Positions 8,713 to 16,563 of a stretch of 64,000 nucleotides of DNA are shown here, one piece after another. The notes beneath the pieces are model-generated. The model searched no databases. It was given only the letters and a program-made list of their open reading frames with translations, and was not told where the DNA came from. Position 1 is the stretch's first letter; each line of letters begins with the position of its first letter. The position numbers and the translations under genes were made by a program. The DNA comes from Nitrincola tapanii (GTDB taxonomy: Bacteria > Pseudomonadota > Gammaproteobacteria > Pseudomonadales > Balneatricaceae), in NCBI RefSeq assembly GCF_008368715.1, contig NZ_SMRS01000006.1, positions 124,001 through 188,000 on the forward strand, in the 5' to 3' direction.

Positions 8713-9031
8713 TCAGATTTCCTTCCGTTGTTCTTACGTAAGTTTTAACGTTTTTGGCTGCAAAGCCCCTAGGAAACGTTTGTTATCAAAAGCTCCAAAA
8801 GTAATGATAACTTTAGCATTATAGAATTGCCCAACCTGGCCAAGCAAGCCCTTAATGCAATCATTTACTTAGCTTTTTAACTTAACCCAAGGCTTAACTC
8901 TATACTTTAGTTTCAATTTCAGATAAGACGTCAGAAACTTCCAATCCCCATATCACCTAACTGTATAGTTTGTGAGCAATCTACTGTGCTTCTGACGCTT
9001 TTGTCAAACACTCTTTTATCATGGCCAAGGC
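8713..9031. other. Intergenic region upstream of the secreted-protein gene
   Basis: A 319-bp gene-free stretch between the gspD stop and the secreted-protein start. It holds the promoter at 8818-8847 and a leader of about 100 nt. The half nearest gspD is AT-rich, and I see no strong hairpin with a T-run that would terminate gspD. Confidence 0.6.
8818..8847 (-). promoter_or_regulatory. Sigma-70-type promoter of the secreted-protein gene
   Basis: On the minus strand a perfect TATAAT (8818-8823) lies 18 bp after TTGCTT (8842-8847). Transcription would start near 8811, leaving a 5-prime leader of about 100 nt before the ATG at 8712, long enough for a stabilising or regulatory leader. The ribosome site reads GGAAGGA. 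Confidence 0.65.
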
Positions 9032-11185
9032 TTATCTAGGACTATATTGACGCGAATCAGATTCAATGGGCTCAATAAAGCGCAAACGACTGCGAAAGCT
9101 CTCTGTCAACTGCTCAGCCTGACGGCCATCTCGCACTAAATAGGGTACGATCAGCACCATCAACTCTGTACGCCCACCCTGTGTACTATCTACCCGGAAA
9201 AGCTGGCCTACACCCGGCAGATCACCCAAAAGAGGCACTCGCGAATCCCCTTTCGTTTCACTCGACGAGATCAAGCCGCCCAAGAGCACCGAACTTCCAT
9301 CCTGTAAACTTAAACGCGTGTTGACATTGCGAGTTAAGATTGTGGGCGAGTTAATGTTACTCGTTTGGGTGGGCACCGCTTCACTCACCTCTTGGCTGAT
9401 TTCAATATCGATACGCCCATCGGAGAAGACGACAGGACGCACCTGCAGTTGCACCCCGGTTGAACGGAACTGGACATCCTGAATAATGGCGCTCGTGCCT
9501 TCGACAGTTTCATCACCGGTTGCCTGTCTCGTAATAATGGGGACCTCGCTTCCCACTCGTACCGAGGCCTCCTCACCGCTGCGCACCAGAATACGCGGGG
9601 TTTGTAAAATAGACACTCGATTACTACTCGCGAAAGCATTCAATGCCAAACGCGTATTACCAGAACCACTGATCGACGCCCAACTCAAACCCCCTGAATC
9701 TAAACCCGCACCCGGTGCACCGGATCCAAACACGCTGCTCAGGCTCCCTACGGCACCGGCTGCAGAGATTTCACGTAATGCCCATTCAATACCAAAGCGA
9801 AACTCATCACTCAGGGTGACTTCAGCCACAACCACTTCGATTAGCACTTGCTCTGGCGCCACATCCAGCTCGCGTATCAAGGGCAGCAACTGCTGCCAAC
9901 GATCCGACTCCCCATGAAAGAGCAACATATTACGCGCCTCATTCACGACAAACTGTCCAGACTGAGCTGTCTGAGCACCCTCTGGAGAACGCCCCTGGAG
10001 TCGTCGATCCTCGTCTGTCTCTCGGACTCCACCCACCTGTCGACCGCTACTCATTCCATTCAGGGTTGCAGCTAAATCTGAAGCGGTTGTATTCCGAACT
10101 CGATACCAAAACAAACCCTCTTTGCCCTGCTCACCCGCACGCGCAACTTGATCAAGCTCGGGAATCCACTGACGGATCAGGCTCAATATGCTCTGGCTTG
10201 GTGCAAAAACAAAAAGTGCCCCTAAGGCTTCAATCGGCACTAATGCCGTGTTGTTCGCAGCCGTTCCGATATCATAACCCTGCGCCTTTAATGTGCTGCT
10301 GAGTCGTTCAGCCAAGAGTTCAGCACCGATAAACTGTGGCTCAATACGCAGAGTATGGCGGCCACGCATCAAGGGCTGATCGAGCATATCCAAGACTTCT
10401 GCCGCCTGCTGCACGACTTCAGGAGGCCCCTGAAACCGCACAGCATTACGTGCGTTATCGCGCTCTATGGTGATGCGTGAATCTCGCTCAAAAATCGAGC
10501 GCAACATTCCATAAGCCTCGGCGTTTGTAATCACCTCCAGTCCACGAATAAAGATCACCGGGCGGTGACTTTCCGGCACACTCGGTAGTGCAGCACCCGT
10601 AATGATTAAGGGAGGTTGCGACGTCGCTTCCGTTTTGCCTAAGACAAAACGCAGATAGTCGCCCTGCCGAACTAACAGCACGCCATAAGATTCAAGAACT
10701 CCACGCGCTAATTCATAAATACCCTGTCGATTACGCGGGTTCGTGATACGCACGGTGACTAAATCTGTGCGGTCTGAAACATCGGGAGCCATTTCAAAAT
10801 CCAGCTCCAAAGCATTGCCAAACACCTCATTGATAAAGGTTGGCAGAGGCAAGTTATGGATACTCAAAACGATGTCTTCCACTTCATCCTGTGGAAAGAT
10901 ACTGACAGGGGCTTTGGCTATTTCTCGTGTAGCGACGGGGCTTGCCGGCATTGGCAAGCCTGTAATCCGCCGCTGACGGACAACAGGCTCTGTTTCCTGT
11001 TCAGCTTGCAAAGCACCGGTTTCTTCATCTTGAGCCGCGCCTGGAAGCGCCAGGGGTGGGGGGGGTGCCAGATCTTCAGCGGGGATTAAAGTACATCCCG
11101 ACAAGCTAAACAGTACTGTTAAAGAAAGGATTCGCATAGGCCGCAGTAGGCTCAAACTTTGGTGCGTGCGCTGTTTAGCACCCAT
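9032..11185 (-). CDS. gspD: GspD-type outer-membrane secretin, lipoprotein
   Basis: A 717-residue secretin. It starts with a lipoprotein signal (MRILSLTVLFSLSGC, lipobox Cys near residue 31), so it may reach the outer membrane without a separate pilotin. Then come an N0 domain (about 100-190, IHNLPLPTFINEVFG), N1-N3 domains, and the secretin barrel with VLIEVVVAEVTLSDEFRFG and the C-terminal signature VPLLGDLPGVGQLFR. ATG 11185 is taken, with GGAG about 9 bases before it; an internal ATG at 11137 would also give a good signal peptide. It forms the outer-membrane gate of the system. Confidence 0.9.
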   Translation of the reverse strand: MGAKQRTHQSLSLLRPMRILSLTVLFSLSGCTLIPAEDLAPPPPLALPGAAQDEETGALQAEQETEPVVRQRRITGLPMPASPVATREIAKAPVSIFPQDEVEDIVLSIHNLPLPTFINEVFGNALELDFEMAPDVSDRTDLVTVRITNPRNRQGIYELARGVLESYGVLLVRQGDYLRFVLGKTEATSQPPLIITGAALPSVPESHRPVIFIRGLEVITNAEAYGMLRSIFERDSRITIERDNARNAVRFQGPPEVVQQAAEVLDMLDQPLMRGRHTLRIEPQFIGAELLAERLSSTLKAQGYDIGTAANNTALVPIEALGALFVFAPSQSILSLIRQWIPELDQVARAGEQGKEGLFWYRVRNTTASDLAATLNGMSSGRQVGGVRETDEDRRLQGRSPEGAQTAQSGQFVVNEARNMLLFHGESDRWQQLLPLIRELDVAPEQVLIEVVVAEVTLSDEFRFGIEWALREISAAGAVGSLSSVFGSGAPGAGLDSGGLSWASISGSGNTRLALNAFASSNRVSILQTPRILVRSGEEASVRVGSEVPIITRQATGDETVEGTSAIIQDVQFRSTGVQLQVRPVVFSDGRIDIEISQEVSEAVPTQTSNINSPTILTRNVNTRLSLQDGSSVLLGGLISSSETKGDSRVPLLGDLPGVGQLFRVDSTQGGRTELMVLIVPYLVRDGRQAEQLTESFRSRLRFIEPIESDSRQYSPR

Positions 11186-11188
11186 ACA

Positions 11189-11725
11189 TCAAGGCTCCGT
11201 AGGATCGAATTCAGCTGATGGAAAAAGATTAAGTGTAAAGTAGGCCTGAGCTTCAGGTGTATTAGAAGCGATTTCTAAAATCAATCGATCTGCTCGAATA
11301 TCCTGTATACGCCAGTTACTTTCAGGTATCACATCACCGGGATACAAAACTTGCACAACACTTATCTCTGCCGCTTCAGATTGAGGGCTGAAGATCACTC
11401 GCCAGCCTTCTTGATAAATAATTGCTTTAAGCTGTTGACGCAACTGGGTGACTTGCTCCTGCGTCAGCGCCTCGGATGGCTGATCAACAGGTGTATGCTC
11501 GACAGTTTCGGATGTGGAGATTTCAACGATCTCACCCCATACGGAACTGGATAACACACGATCCAATGATCCGAAACGTTGCTCAGGCAGCCCTATCAAT
11601 GACCAGGTGTCTTGGGTATTTTGATGCGATTCTGGAAAGGGGTGATACCGATGAGCGACCATTAAAGCCCCGTTCACCAGTAAAATAAACAGTGCCAAGA
11701 GTGATATTAAACGCGGCTTGCTCAT
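11189..11725 (-). CDS. GspC/PilP-like inner-membrane protein of the secretion locus
   Basis: A 178-residue protein with one N-terminal membrane segment (LISLLALFILLVNGALMVA, residues 6-24) and a periplasmic part. SLIGLPEQRFGSLDRVLSSSVWG and the C-terminal VLYPGDVIPESNWRIQDIRADRLIL resemble the homology region of GspC or a PilP/MshK-type protein that contacts the secretin. No PDZ domain is present, so it is shorter than classical GspC. It lies between the gspM-like gene and gspD, the usual place of the inner-to-outer membrane connector. Confidence 0.6.
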   Translation of the reverse strand: MSKPRLISLLALFILLVNGALMVAHRYHPFPESHQNTQDTWSLIGLPEQRFGSLDRVLSSSVWGEIVEISTSETVEHTPVDQPSEALTQEQVTQLRQQLKAIIYQEGWRVIFSPQSEAAEISVVQVLYPGDVIPESNWRIQDIRADRLILEIASNTPEAQAYFTLNLFPSAEFDPTEP

Positions 11726-12306
11726 TCAGGCACCCTCCCCAAATCAAACCACGCACTGACACCCAAGCGGTAAATAGGACGACGAGGATTATCCCGGTTA
11801 ATCATTTCAAAATCGATCAAGACAGGTGGTCTATCTTGTGAAATGGCAGAGACAAATCGTTGCCAGTTCCCAGGCGAATAAGGGCCGCTGAACTCTGCTC
11901 TCACCTGTGTAAGCTCGATCACTGCATCATAATGCACACTTAAATTGATTCGATCGAAGGTGATCTGGTGTTCGCGGGCGTGGTTTTGCAGTTGATCACG
12001 GAGACGTGCTTGCGCAGCGCCCTCGCTCGGCGCCTGCCACAAATGGGCGCGTAGCGCTTGCAGCGTAGTTTCGAGCTCATCCCTGCGGGACTGCCACTCA
12101 GTCTCGGTCGCGAGCTGCTGGAGATCAACGAACCGAGCATGATGCTGTAAAGCGGCTTGCTTATGCTGAATACGCCAAGCACTCAGCCCCTGATAGAGAG
12201 CAATCAGCATAATAACGAGAACAGCGGCCACTAGTCTTCTGAGCCGGTGATTGGTTTGCCATTCACGCTGCCACTGTATGAGTTGCTCATTCGATACTCG
12301 CATCAT
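11722..12306 (-). CDS. GspM/PilO-like inner-membrane protein
   Basis: A 194-residue protein: a short cytoplasmic N-terminus, one membrane helix (LRRLVAAVLVIMLIALYQGLSAW, about 22-44), a coiled coil (about 46-115) and a small ferredoxin-like C-terminal domain. This is the plan of GspM/PilO/MshJ proteins, which pair with GspL in the inner-membrane platform. It overlaps the upstream and downstream genes by 4 bp each. Sequence identity to a specific family is weak, so the call rests on architecture and position. Confidence 0.65.
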   Translation of the reverse strand: MMRVSNEQLIQWQREWQTNHRLRRLVAAVLVIMLIALYQGLSAWRIQHKQAALQHHARFVDLQQLATETEWQSRRDELETTLQALRAHLWQAPSEGAAQARLRDQLQNHAREHQITFDRINLSVHYDAVIELTQVRAEFSGPYSPGNWQRFVSAISQDRPPVLIDFEMINRDNPRRPIYRLGVSAWFDLGRVPE

Positions 12307-13406
12307 TGCGCACCCAATACACCGGCGTTCAGAAGAGCCTGAGGATGAGTATTCAATTGAAATAAGATTCGATGATGATCTGCTCGCCGCCAGGGTTCAA
12401 CATTTACATTTTCTATGCCTTGTCCACTTAGTGCTGTCACTAACGCGAACACCTCTGTGAGCTCTGCTCGAATCACCACTTCAACTCGGTTGCCTTGCCT
12501 CTCCCATAAAATGACTTCGTACTCTAATTCAGGTGGCATCTTTTCCATAAAAAGCTGCTGAGCGGCAATCGGATCTGGCTGATAAAGCCGCGGTAATAGC
12601 TGCTCAATATCACGACGCTGTCTGCGTGCTTCTCCACGCAGACTCTGTACATCCATTACCACACCCTGTAACTGCTGACTCTTGGCCTCCAACTGCTTTG
12701 CGTGAAGCATCCAACTAAAACCCAGAGTGGCTTGGCTCGTGAAAAGAAATACCGCAAACAAAGCTGCAACGATCACTAGGGTATTCTGTTGCGCCTGCAA
12801 CCAGCCCAGTGCTGAAGGGCGCGCACCTAACCAAGGCTGAATTTTTGTAGGCAGCTCAATCAGTTGTGCTGTATCAATTGCCGCGATTCCTTGCGCCCGA
12901 CAAAACCATTGCACATCGGGCATACTAGGCATATGTTCAAACCACCGACTAGCAAGCAAGATCCCTTTGTTCCAATATTGCAGGTCATATCCTCGTGCAC
13001 ACTCAGCAAGATAGACACCATCCTGATCAGGCTTTGCAAAAAACACCATTTCAGGCAGTAAGCGCGTTAAACTTTGCGTAGGTAACACTTTCAACAACTG
13101 CTTGATAACATCTTGATTCCAAAGCCATACCTGCGCGGTTGATCCTTGCCAAACCGCACAAAAGCCAACTTCAGACCAAGGGCTTTTACTTTCCACATAG
13201 TGCTTGAGCGCTTGCGAGCGTTTAGATGAGGGAACTTTCGCTAAGTCGACACTGATAAAATGACAAAGATCACGACCCACCACCCATTCTTTCAATAGGC
13301 TGCAAGAGGCATGCGTCGTGAGCTCCGAAGCAGTCATCAAGGTACGTGGCGCGGCAAATCGTGCCACAAACCTATCCCACCATTCTGTAAATCTAGAAAG
13401 TACCAA
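12303..13406 (-). CDS. GspL/PilMN-like inner-membrane protein
   Basis: A 367-residue protein with an N-terminal actin-like cytoplasmic part (HFISVDLAKVPSSKRSQALKHYVES), a membrane helix near 215-240 (NTLVIVAALFAVFLFTSQATLGF), a coiled coil, and a periplasmic ferredoxin-like end (EYEVILWERQGNRVEVVIRAEL). This matches GspL or a fused PilM-PilN, the partner of GspE and GspM. The open frame begins with TTG at 13406 with GAGAG upstream; the first in-frame ATG is at 13337, so the start is unsure. It is the first gene of the operon. Confidence 0.65.
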   Translation of the reverse strand: MVLSRFTEWWDRFVARFAAPRTLMTASELTTHASCSLLKEWVVGRDLCHFISVDLAKVPSSKRSQALKHYVESKSPWSEVGFCAVWQGSTAQVWLWNQDVIKQLLKVLPTQSLTRLLPEMVFFAKPDQDGVYLAECARGYDLQYWNKGILLASRWFEHMPSMPDVQWFCRAQGIAAIDTAQLIELPTKIQPWLGARPSALGWLQAQQNTLVIVAALFAVFLFTSQATLGFSWMLHAKQLEAKSQQLQGVVMDVQSLRGEARRQRRDIEQLLPRLYQPDPIAAQQLFMEKMPPELEYEVILWERQGNRVEVVIRAELTEVFALVTALSGQGIENVNVEPWRRADHHRILFQLNTHPQALLNAGVLGAQ

Positions 13407-13496
13407 TGCAGCTCTCGAACATTAAGGGACGCTATATAGAATGAATACACAAAACGTCGACGTTTAATGGCTACTATAACAGAGTCTATGCCCCTC

Positions 13497-14171
13497 CTAA
13501 CAGAAGGGGCCAGGATTCGCTCGAACCAGTTGCTCTAGCGCTCTTATACAAGGAATTGATTGATCTCGGAAAAAATCCAAACCGCCCTCGAACTCAGACC
13601 ATTGGCTGACAAAGACAAAATCCAGATCATATGCCTGAGCAACTTCGTAATCATATCGACTATCGCCGATGAAAAGAATCGAAGAGGCAGGAGAGCCTGC
13701 GCGTAACAATTGCGATAGGATCATCTCTTTGGTATCTGGACTGCCATAAATGCCGATCTGAAACCAGTCCGCTATGCCTTTTTCCCGAAACACCTGGCGA
13801 AGTTCATTTTGATCACCGCCTGAAACAACGCCCCAAGATGCATCGGGAAATGTGCAGCGTAAAGTTTCTAATGATGGCTCAACTTGTGCTTGAAGAAGCC
13901 CTTCCATCACATGCGCTGCATAGGTGTGGACCAAATCATTGAATAGATTTTCTGATGGTGGCTGGTTGAGTATGTCAGTTAAAAAATATTTGAGTTTGAC
14001 ATAACGTGAGATGCCACCATGACCCACATGATACTCGACTAAGCGTGTAGCGAACTCTTCACCATAGGGCAGGGCCGTTTGGTAAAATGCTTGTGTTTTG
14101 ATGCGATTGGAGTCGAGTATGACGCCATCACAATCAAATAAAACCGTCTTGTACTGGGAAAAATCTAACAT
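13497..14171 (-). CDS. HAD-superfamily phosphatase (phosphoglycolate phosphatase-like)
   Basis: A 224-residue HAD subfamily IA hydrolase. Motif I is LFDCDGVILDSN (about 11-22, catalytic Asp13 and Asp15), followed by a helical cap, motif II at SGGDQ, motif III Lys near PDTKEMIL and motif IV FIGDSRYDYEVA. It would remove phosphate from a small metabolite, most likely an intermediate of the sugar made by the neighbouring KdsB-like and aldolase proteins, as KdsC does in Kdo synthesis. It is the last gene of the glycan operon, 1 bp overlapping the KdsB-like gene. It is not a KdsC orthologue, since it carries a cap domain. Confidence 0.8.
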   Translation of the reverse strand: MLDFSQYKTVLFDCDGVILDSNRIKTQAFYQTALPYGEEFATRLVEYHVGHGGISRYVKLKYFLTDILNQPPSENLFNDLVHTYAAHVMEGLLQAQVEPSLETLRCTFPDASWGVVSGGDQNELRQVFREKGIADWFQIGIYGSPDTKEMILSQLLRAGSPASSILFIGDSRYDYEVAQAYDLDFVFVSQWSEFEGGLDFFRDQSIPCIRALEQLVRANPGPFC

Positions 14172-14911
14172 TATTGGCTACCTATTGCTGCTAAAGCTGA
14201 CTCAACCAGAGAAATATCACCTGGCACATCTACTGCCAAGCTACCTTTGGAGACAGGTACCATTTTTATAGACTTCCCCAACTCTAGAAAGCGCAAAATC
14301 TCTATGTCTTCGCTAAACTCCAGTGTGCTTTTGCGCCCAAACGCTGAAAAAGCCAGAAGTTCTTCTTTGTTGAAAGCATAAATGCAAACCTGCTTATAAT
14401 AAGCAGAAGGTGCGTTTTTTATGTCTTTAAAACCAGGCAACGCTTGTCTTGACATATAGACCAAATTTCCTAATTCGTTAAAAATAACTTTAGGTAAATT
14501 AGGATTGTGAGGATCTTCAGAAGAAGAGATGGGTGTATAAGCGTTAATGACTTGATCCGGCGACTGAATCTTCTCAGCAATCACCCGATGAATATCCGTA
14601 GGGTTGAGCATAGGCTCATCACCCTGTACGTTAACGTAAATATCAGCATGAATCTGGGCGGCCACTTCCGCTAAACGATCCGTTCCTGTCGCGGCAGTTG
14701 AAGAAGTCATCGCCACTGGATAGCCTGCACCTTCAACAATAGAGGCGATACGCCTATCATCTGTTGCGATACAGATATTTTCTAGACCTACCGCACGCGC
14801 AGCAAGCTCTGCCACCCAAAGAATCATTGGCTTACCCAGCAACAAAGCTAAAGGCTTACCCGGAAAACGTGAAGAAGCATAACGCGCAGGAATCACAACC
14901 AATACTTTCAT
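14171..14911 (-). CDS. 3-deoxy-manno-octulosonate cytidylyltransferase-like (KdsB/KpsU family)
   Basis: A 246-residue CMP-sugar synthetase with the family start VVIPARYASSRFPGKPLALL, then ATDDRRI, the NVQGDEP motif (nucleotide/metal site) and the VDVPGDISLVE end. It would activate Kdo, or a related 2-keto-3-deoxy sugar acid, with CTP. Its place next to a KpsS-like transferase and an ABC exporter suggests a capsule-type KpsU role rather than the housekeeping lipid A KdsB, although only one copy is visible here. Confidence 0.85.
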   Translation of the reverse strand: MKVLVVIPARYASSRFPGKPLALLLGKPMILWVAELAARAVGLENICIATDDRRIASIVEGAGYPVAMTSSTAATGTDRLAEVAAQIHADIYVNVQGDEPMLNPTDIHRVIAEKIQSPDQVINAYTPISSSEDPHNPNLPKVIFNELGNLVYMSRQALPGFKDIKNAPSAYYKQVCIYAFNKEELLAFSAFGRKSTLEFSEDIEILRFLELGKSIKMVPVSKGSLAVDVPGDISLVESALAAIGSQ

Positions 14912-14916
14912 ATCAT

Positions 14917-16533
14917 TTATAAGCCATAAACCGATTGAATAGATAAGTCAAAGCAAGTAGGTGTTAGAGACACCAATTCGGGAGCACCTGGAGTGGATTG
15001 GTATAGATGCAAAAGACGAGCGATTTCCGTTGTTCTAGGATCATTATTTCCATAGCCATCTAAACCAACTAGATAAACCTTAGAAGACTTAGCGCCCGCA
15101 GCAACAGCCAGAGCATAAATTAAAACCAGATTAGAAGGGAGTGTACAGTTTACTGATCTGAAATCAAACGTATTCTCTTTCAACTCTATGCCATAATCAT
15201 AGACTTCTTTACGGCTCAATAGGCTTTTGATTTCAGGCGTCAACATCGAAACAGAAGTAATTAGCGGTTGCGAAAAGCTAAGATACTCTTTGAAATCTGC
15301 AAGTAATCTAATTGGATGACATGCTGCACGCGCATTGATTAAAGAATCATCTAACACTTTCTGAGTATTCAAACCAATTACATAAGGCTTATACTCACGA
15401 ATAAATGCCTCAATGGCCAATTTATGTTGCAGCAGTCCAGGACCATTACCCAGTACTAATACCTCACGGCCATGAACCGTTTGTTGTGGTTGCCAAGCCC
15501 CACCTGCCTCTCCTTGAAGGCTTAAACGTGAGGCTTCTAAAGACTCAATACTGTATTTACGTCCACCTGTATTACGCAAATAGTTCAATGCTGCAAGAAT
15601 ATCATCATCTGAATAACGGCTATCAGATAGCATCTCTTGAACATAGGTTGGATGTATTTCATATTTACCACTTAGGTAATAGAATGGATTCGTCCCCCAC
15701 TTATGCTGTAACTGCATGGGCTTAAAATATTTACGAATAGTATCCAAAAGTTTGGAAATATTTCCTTTTCGAGCTCTCAGATCACTAATTGCTTCGACTA
15801 AAAACTCAGTTTGTACATTACCCGGCCCTCGTCCCATACCTGTTACAGTTGAATCAACCCACTCTACGCCTGCATCAATAGCAGCAAGTGTGTTTGCCAT
15901 ACCTAAGCACATGTTATCATGAGTATGTATTCCCAAAGATCCTTGCCAGTAAGTACGCAACAGAGAGATAATTTCCTTGACCCCACAAGGATCTAAACTC
16001 CCCATACTATCCGCGAAGTACAACACATCAATAGGATAGTCATTAGCCATCTGTGCTAAATGTAAGATTTTATCTGCCGTTTGACTGGCTATCTGCATGA
16101 GATTGAAACCAACTAGGTAGCCCTTTTCATTAAGCCAACTTGCTGCAGGCAAACATTGCTCGAATTCATGGACATGACAAGCAATTCTAACTAGAGTCAC
16201 CCTTGACTTATCCGCTGGTATAAATAATTTTTCTAGGATTTCATTCATCGAAACAGATGGGTGTAATAATTCAGCGCCATTTACCATCACAGCGAGTCTT
16301 TTTTCCAATACTTCTGGAACCTGTATCTGCTGCAAAAAACGCTCGGTAGAATAAGCACAACCGCCACGGAAACCCTCACCCACTCGTGGCATGGCTCTCA
16401 GTCCGATCTCAACAAAATCCACATTTAAAGCTGCCATAGATTGCAGATAGTTTTGAATTAGTTCATCAGGAAAATCCCAATTTGTATAATAACCACCATC
16501 ACGCAAGGTGCAGTCTAAAATATACGCACTCAT
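14917..16533 (-). CDS. DRE-TIM aldolase fused to a GT42/DUF115-like domain
   Basis: A 538-residue protein. The N-terminal part (1-about 300) is an HMG-CoA lyase/4-hydroxy-2-oxovalerate aldolase-like TIM barrel: LDCTLRDGGYYTNWDF carries the metal- and pyruvate-binding RDGG, VDFVEIGLR follows, and GIHTHDNMCLGMANT gives the two metal-binding histidines. The C-terminal part (about 345-538) has VLVLGNGPGLLQHKLAIE and KVYLVGLDGYGNND, resembling the Rossmann-like fold of DUF115 and GT42 sialyltransferase-type proteins. The N-terminus may condense pyruvate with an aldehyde to a keto-acid sugar (inference). It lies 5 bp before the KdsB-like gene. Confidence 0.7.
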   Translation of the reverse strand: MSAYILDCTLRDGGYYTNWDFPDELIQNYLQSMAALNVDFVEIGLRAMPRVGEGFRGGCAYSTERFLQQIQVPEVLEKRLAVMVNGAELLHPSVSMNEILEKLFIPADKSRVTLVRIACHVHEFEQCLPAASWLNEKGYLVGFNLMQIASQTADKILHLAQMANDYPIDVLYFADSMGSLDPCGVKEIISLLRTYWQGSLGIHTHDNMCLGMANTLAAIDAGVEWVDSTVTGMGRGPGNVQTEFLVEAISDLRARKGNISKLLDTIRKYFKPMQLQHKWGTNPFYYLSGKYEIHPTYVQEMLSDSRYSDDDILAALNYLRNTGGRKYSIESLEASRLSLQGEAGGAWQPQQTVHGREVLVLGNGPGLLQHKLAIEAFIREYKPYVIGLNTQKVLDDSLINARAACHPIRLLADFKEYLSFSQPLITSVSMLTPEIKSLLSRKEVYDYGIELKENTFDFRSVNCTLPSNLVLIYALAVAAGAKSSKVYLVGLDGYGNNDPRTTEIARLLHLYQSTPGAPELVSLTPTCFDLSIQSVYGL

Positions 16534-16563
16534 TTTTAATCAACCCTAAATAAATTATAAAAA

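Noticed and set aside
1-13406. MSHA-type pilus instead of type II secretion
   Set aside because: The secretin, ATPase and GspL/M-like proteins resemble both, but the GspG-type major pseudopilin with its calcium-site end favours type II secretion.
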